This document shows, piece after piece, positions 60,655-64,000 of a DNA stretch of 64,000 nt. Position numbers and translations under genes: made by a program. The DNA is taken from contig BSBN01000140.1 of assembly GCA_027924645.1 (NCBI GenBank), positions 6,826,501-6,890,500 of the forward strand, read 5' to 3'. Source of the stretch: Cunninghamia lanceolata. Its lineage: Eukaryota; Streptophyta; Pinopsida; Cupressales; Cupressaceae. The number at the start of each line of letters is the position of its first letter. Position 1 is the first letter of the stretch. The notes under the pieces are model-generated. The model did not search any database. It was not told the DNA's origin and worked only from the letters and a program-made list of their open reading frames with translations.

Positions 60655-61860
60655 TTAGTTTTCGAAAGAAATATCAGTACCAGATTCTAGTGCGGATCCA
60701 TCCTCTACATTTTTTGTACTTCTCTTCACCCAAATCTTGTTCATCTCCCTTTGAACTTCATCTGCATTCACTTTTCCTTTTCCTTTGTCTTGATTTTGAT
60801 TATGATGCACCGGACCCTTTTTATCCTGATTCTTATTTCTGCAGAATTTGGCAATATGACCGGATCTATTGCAATTGTAGCAAACAACATTTCTTTGCAT
60901 GTGACTGATATTCTCTAGTTCTACATTGATTAGCCATATGTCCCATTCTATTGCATGCAAAGCATCTAACATTGAATGAATTATTTATTTGCATATTTGT
61001 GGATTCATGAGATTTGTGACCATACCTTTTGTAGTTGAAACACTATCCGGAGAAGGATGAATTAGTCTGAATCATTCTTCTTCTACACTGAGTTGCTTTA
61101 TGACTGAAATTGTTGCAATTGTAGCATTATCCATTGAAGGATGGATATCTTTGAGCATTTGGTTGCCTTATTGGAGGTCTCCTAGGCCTATTCCTTGGAT
61201 TTTCTAATCCAGAGTTCTTCTGATTGGATCCAGAGCTTTCACCTTTCTCATATCCCAATCCATGCTTGTCATCTACCCTCTTTTGGCTTTCAAGAAGAAA
61301 TTCAAGTTGAGCAGAGCTTATCTTGAATTTCTCTTTGTATTCATCTGCTATTTGAAGATCCCTTTTAAGAGTGTCTATCTAATTCTCAAGTTGTTCTTCA
61401 TTATCTCTAGCTTCTTCAAGATTAGATTCCAAATGCTTGATTATTCTATCCATTTTGTGGCAGTTTTCTGACTTCTCCTTGAGAGATTGTTTTAGAGTAT
61501 CTTCAATTTTTCTTTTCTCTTCAATTTCTTAAGTGAATCTCATGACCCCTAATTCCATTTCATGTTTTACCATAATGACTTCTTTTGATAGCTTCTCACA
61601 TAGCTTGTTTTTCTCATTCAGATCTTCATTAGTATCATTGGCTTCACTTTGACTTGCTAATTGTTGAAGTAGTTCCTTTCTCTTTTTCACAGAGATACTC
61701 AGTTTTTATTTTAGTTCATTTATGAAATCATCAGATTGTTTGAGTCTTTCCCTCAAGTTATTGACTTCAGAGTGAGATTGTTCAAGATCATCTAGGGTAG
61801 ACTGAAGTTGTTCCCTCATACCATACATATCCATTGAGATTCCCAGATCTTCCTCAAGCT
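60655..61860 (-). pseudogene. Family C Gag remnant: coiled coil and four zinc knuckles, broken
   Basis: On the minus strand, coding-like sequence starts about 30 bases after the primer-binding site. A long coiled coil (about 61850-61280) includes LDDLEQSHSEVNNLRERLKQ, ELLQQLASQSEAND and IIKHLESNLEEARDNEEQLE. A basic GLENPRNRPRRPPIRQ linker follows. Then CYNCNNFSHKATQC, a degenerate knuckle CFNYKRYGHKSHES, CFACNRMGHMANQC and CYNCNRSGHIAKFC (60841-60882). A frameshift lies between the third and fourth knuckles (about 60875-60905), and several in-frame stops are present. The end is FEN at 60655. The UBN2-type Gag domain expected before the coiled coil is missing. Confidence 0.8.
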
Positions 61861-61886
61861 GTTAGGATCTGTATGGAGGAGCTTAA

Positions 61887-61897
61887 CTCTGATACCA
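61887..61897 (-). other. Primer-binding site of family C
   Basis: CTCTGATACCA on the plus strand, i.e. TGGTATCAGAG on the minus strand, two bases from the right LTR. Confidence 0.88.
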
Positions 61898-61899
61898 AT

Positions 61900-63018
61900 T
61901 GTTGGAAACAAGGTGGATAACTGAGAGGGGCGGTGGGTGAATCAGTTATTTTAATTATTTAACTTTCTTTTCTTCTTTAACAATTAGAGCAGTATCAAAG
62001 CATATAAGCATACATAATCATGAGAGCAGAAAAGAAATCAACACTCATAACACTAGGATTTTTACGTGGAAAACCGGTTAAGGGAAAAACCATAGGGTGA
62101 CTAACCCAAGATTGTATTCTCTATTGAAAGAATAGAAGTACAAAATGGCACTTGCCAATTAGGGCTCACTGCTCGAGCACACTGCTCACAAGAGGCACAC
62201 TGCCTACAAGAGACTCACTGTCTACAAGGTTATGGAAGGTAACTAGATGTTTGAACTAAAGAGAGGCATCCACATATGCTGAGGTTCAGTTCTGATTAGG
62301 CTCAATATACTAATCTACTGCAATTCATTCTTCCTCTGCTTTAGTGCTGATGTTCTGTCACATACCAGATTTGTATCGCTACTTCCACACTTTATTCTAC
62401 CTTTTGTTCGCACACTAACATATACATTACACACTTCATACTAAAATCCATTTGATATATATATCTGCATCAAGGATTTCAAAATCTTCCCAGTTGGCAA
62501 CTGGAATACTTAAGATATTTTCAAGGCATTGATCTGTCGGCTAAATCCATGCTTAATATGTGATGTGTATCCAAGACATAGAGTTAGAAGTCATCAATCA
62601 AGTCGACCAACCATGTATGATCCCCTAAATAACTTGACCACCATCAATTTCTCATCTGGATCAAAGTCTGATGCTTTGCCAGTTAATTCTTACTTAGTCT
62701 ACTCTACCTGTCAGGAACCCAACACTTAGATGCTCATATCTTTTCACTCTTTCATCACCGGAGGCTCAATCTATGGAATGTAGTAGTCATGGTACTCCTC
62801 TTAACTTCCCCAAGTCCACACTTTGCTGAGAGACATCCTCTGAGAGATCTAGACCTGATTGTCAGACCTTGCTATATGCTCTGTTCTTGTTCACCAAACC
62901 AAAACACTGTTCAAACTGACTTCCAGTATAGACATACTATGTGTTGTGGATGTGTGGGATAGACTTTGTTGCCATCAATGACAACAATAATGAAGCCACA
63001 CAATGTCTCTTTCCAACA
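61900..63018 (-). repeat. Family C LTR, right (element's 5' LTR)
   Basis: Starts TGTTGGAAAC and ends CTTTCCAACA, a perfect inverted TGTTGGAAA terminus. It aligns along its length with 55445-56571. Confidence 0.9.
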
Positions 63019-64000
63019 AATAGGACCTAGGAGGACCCCTTGAGTTGTACCCTGCCTACAATAGGGGGGAGGACTTGGGCACCCATGCCCTAGTCTTGCC
63101 CTATTTTAGGGCAGCCCCAATTTTTGGTTGTCGATTAGTGATCATTGTTAGGTCCCTTTGCTAACACGGTAAGTTTGAATTTCAAATATCTTGGCGGGAG
63201 TGCTTGTAGATGCATATATAAGCATGTGTAGGCATTCATTTGTAAACTAGATTTCAACTAGATGATCATTGTGAACTCTAAGCATTCTCAAGGTGATTCG
63301 AGGCTTTCTATTATGTTGCAAGAGCAGACTTGTATGTTTTGTGTGTTGATATTTGTAGATTTGAGCATCAATCTCCTCATGGCATGAAGAGCATCTTCCT
63401 CCATGAGAGCTTCGATACAAGGTGACATATCATCATGTTTTTATCACTGATTCCTTTGGTTTTTAGCCTTTGCCTCACAAAGGCACGCCCTCTTTATCTG
63501 ACAATGGTGTTCAGAGACTTAAGTGTCCTCTGGGGTTTGACCGAGGCAAACCTCTAAACACCACAACCCCCAAACCAAGTCTTGTGATTGCAGGTTACAG
63601 GTGTCGCATCTAGAAAAAGTGGAGTTGCAGGAAGGCTGGGAAGACATCAGGGATTTAGGATCTGAAGAAAAGTCAGACAAAAGAGCACTTCCAGGACTAG
63701 GGCACTCGCTCCAGTGTCCTCTGCAGATACATTATGAAAAATAGAAGTTACAGGGCTGATTAGTGTCTGAAGAAGGTCCAGATTCCCTGAAAAAGTAGGT
63801 ACCTTGGACTTGGGTGCCCACTCCAGTGTCCCCGACTATTCCGCTTCAGAACCCCGAAAACAAGTATTCTGTAATTTGGCATTTTACTCTCGTCTGCAAG
63901 AGCTTTTTCTATAATTCATTAATTTGTTGTCATATTTGCATAATTAGGGTTTTAATGGTCAATTAAGCATAGGAGAAGGAAAAATTGATATTTAATTCCC
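63019..64000 (+). repeat. Family B 3' LTR, part 2 (runs off the window)
   Basis: Opens with the right AATAG target copy (63019-63023) and continues GGACCTAGGAGGACCCCTTG, matching the 5' LTR from about 50131 to 51110. Confidence 0.88.

Larger units (their letters stand above)
55445..63018 (-). mobile_element. Family C: minus-strand LTR element with zinc-knuckle Gag remnant and long orphan ORF
   Basis: A 7574-bp element with 1.1-kb LTRs (TGTTGGAAA ... TTCCAACA), a Met-tRNA primer-binding site on the minus strand at 61887-61897, a purine tract at 56572-56585 (minus) and a 5-bp target duplication. The interior is 5328 bp. Reading on the minus strand it has a coiled-coil plus CCHC Gag remnant and then a frame of about 1060 codons unlike any pol gene. 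No protease, integrase, reverse transcriptase or RNase H motif was found. The LTR termini and purine tract are Copia-like (SIRE-type); that assignment is inference. Confidence 0.88.
49995..64000 (+). mobile_element. Family B: LTR element with orphan ORF, 3' LTR split by element C and cut by the window edge
   Basis: A 5' LTR (49995-51252), an interior (51253-55308), then a 3' LTR that starts at 55309, is interrupted at 55444 by element C, and resumes at 63019 up to the window end. The two LTRs match over all shared parts. The interior encodes one recognisable open frame of unknown family plus several tandem repeats. I found no reverse transcriptase, integrase or protease motif. It is therefore a second non-autonomous LTR family. 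The right target duplication is off the window. Confidence 0.85.

Overview
The window is repeat-dominated nuclear DNA of a seed plant. Its giant AT-rich LTR elements, decayed LINE and Helitron and conifer-like TIR resistance-gene fragment suggest a large plant genome, plausibly a gymnosperm; that placement is inference. I see no rRNA, tRNA, CRISPR array or bacterial-type operon. The only host-type coding DNA is an ankyrin/PGG fragment and a tandem pair of TIR-domain genes at 46.9-49.7 kb. One TIR copy is open; almost everything else is broken by nonsense codons.

Layout. (1) 1-21285: a large non-coding LTR element (LARD-like, family A) in the tandem order LTR (partial) - interior - LTR - interior - LTR. 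LTRs are about 5.7 kb, interiors only 1.8 kb. The middle LTR carries a 1173-bp transposon with terminal inverted repeats (TIRs). (2) 21286-22208: AT-rich tandem repeats. (3) 22229-28517: a near full-length plant L1-type LINE with a 20-bp target-site duplication; ORF1 has a DUF4283-like domain and zinc knuckle, ORF2 has endonuclease, reverse transcriptase, zf-RVT and RNase H; both are pseudogenes. (4) 28538-33170: AT-rich spacer with several local repeats and one unrecognised gene-like fragment. (5) about 33175-44734: a decayed Helitron (Rep with HUH and YxxxY motifs, then a Pif1-type helicase). It is split by a 5.2-kb LTR retrotransposon (family D, 38704-43899) that encodes only Gag and protease. 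(6) 44735-46900: AT-rich DNA with a foldback element and T-rich repeats. (7) 46905-49666: ankyrin/PGG pseudogene and two TIR-domain copies. (8) 49995 to the window end: an LTR element (family B) with an orphan ORF. Its 3' LTR is split by a minus-strand LTR element (family C, 55445-63018), which carries a zinc-knuckle Gag remnant and a long orphan reading frame but no pol.

How the parts relate. Families A, B, C and D all lack reverse transcriptase and integrase here, so each would need enzymes from other elements. Insertion order is clear in three places: D entered the Helitron, C entered B, and the TIR transposon entered one A LTR. Premature stops across unrelated elements are mostly TAG/TAA where CAG/CAA fits, or TGA where CGA fits. 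The two TIR-gene copies show both changes directly. This is the footprint expected of cytosine-methylated, silenced DNA.
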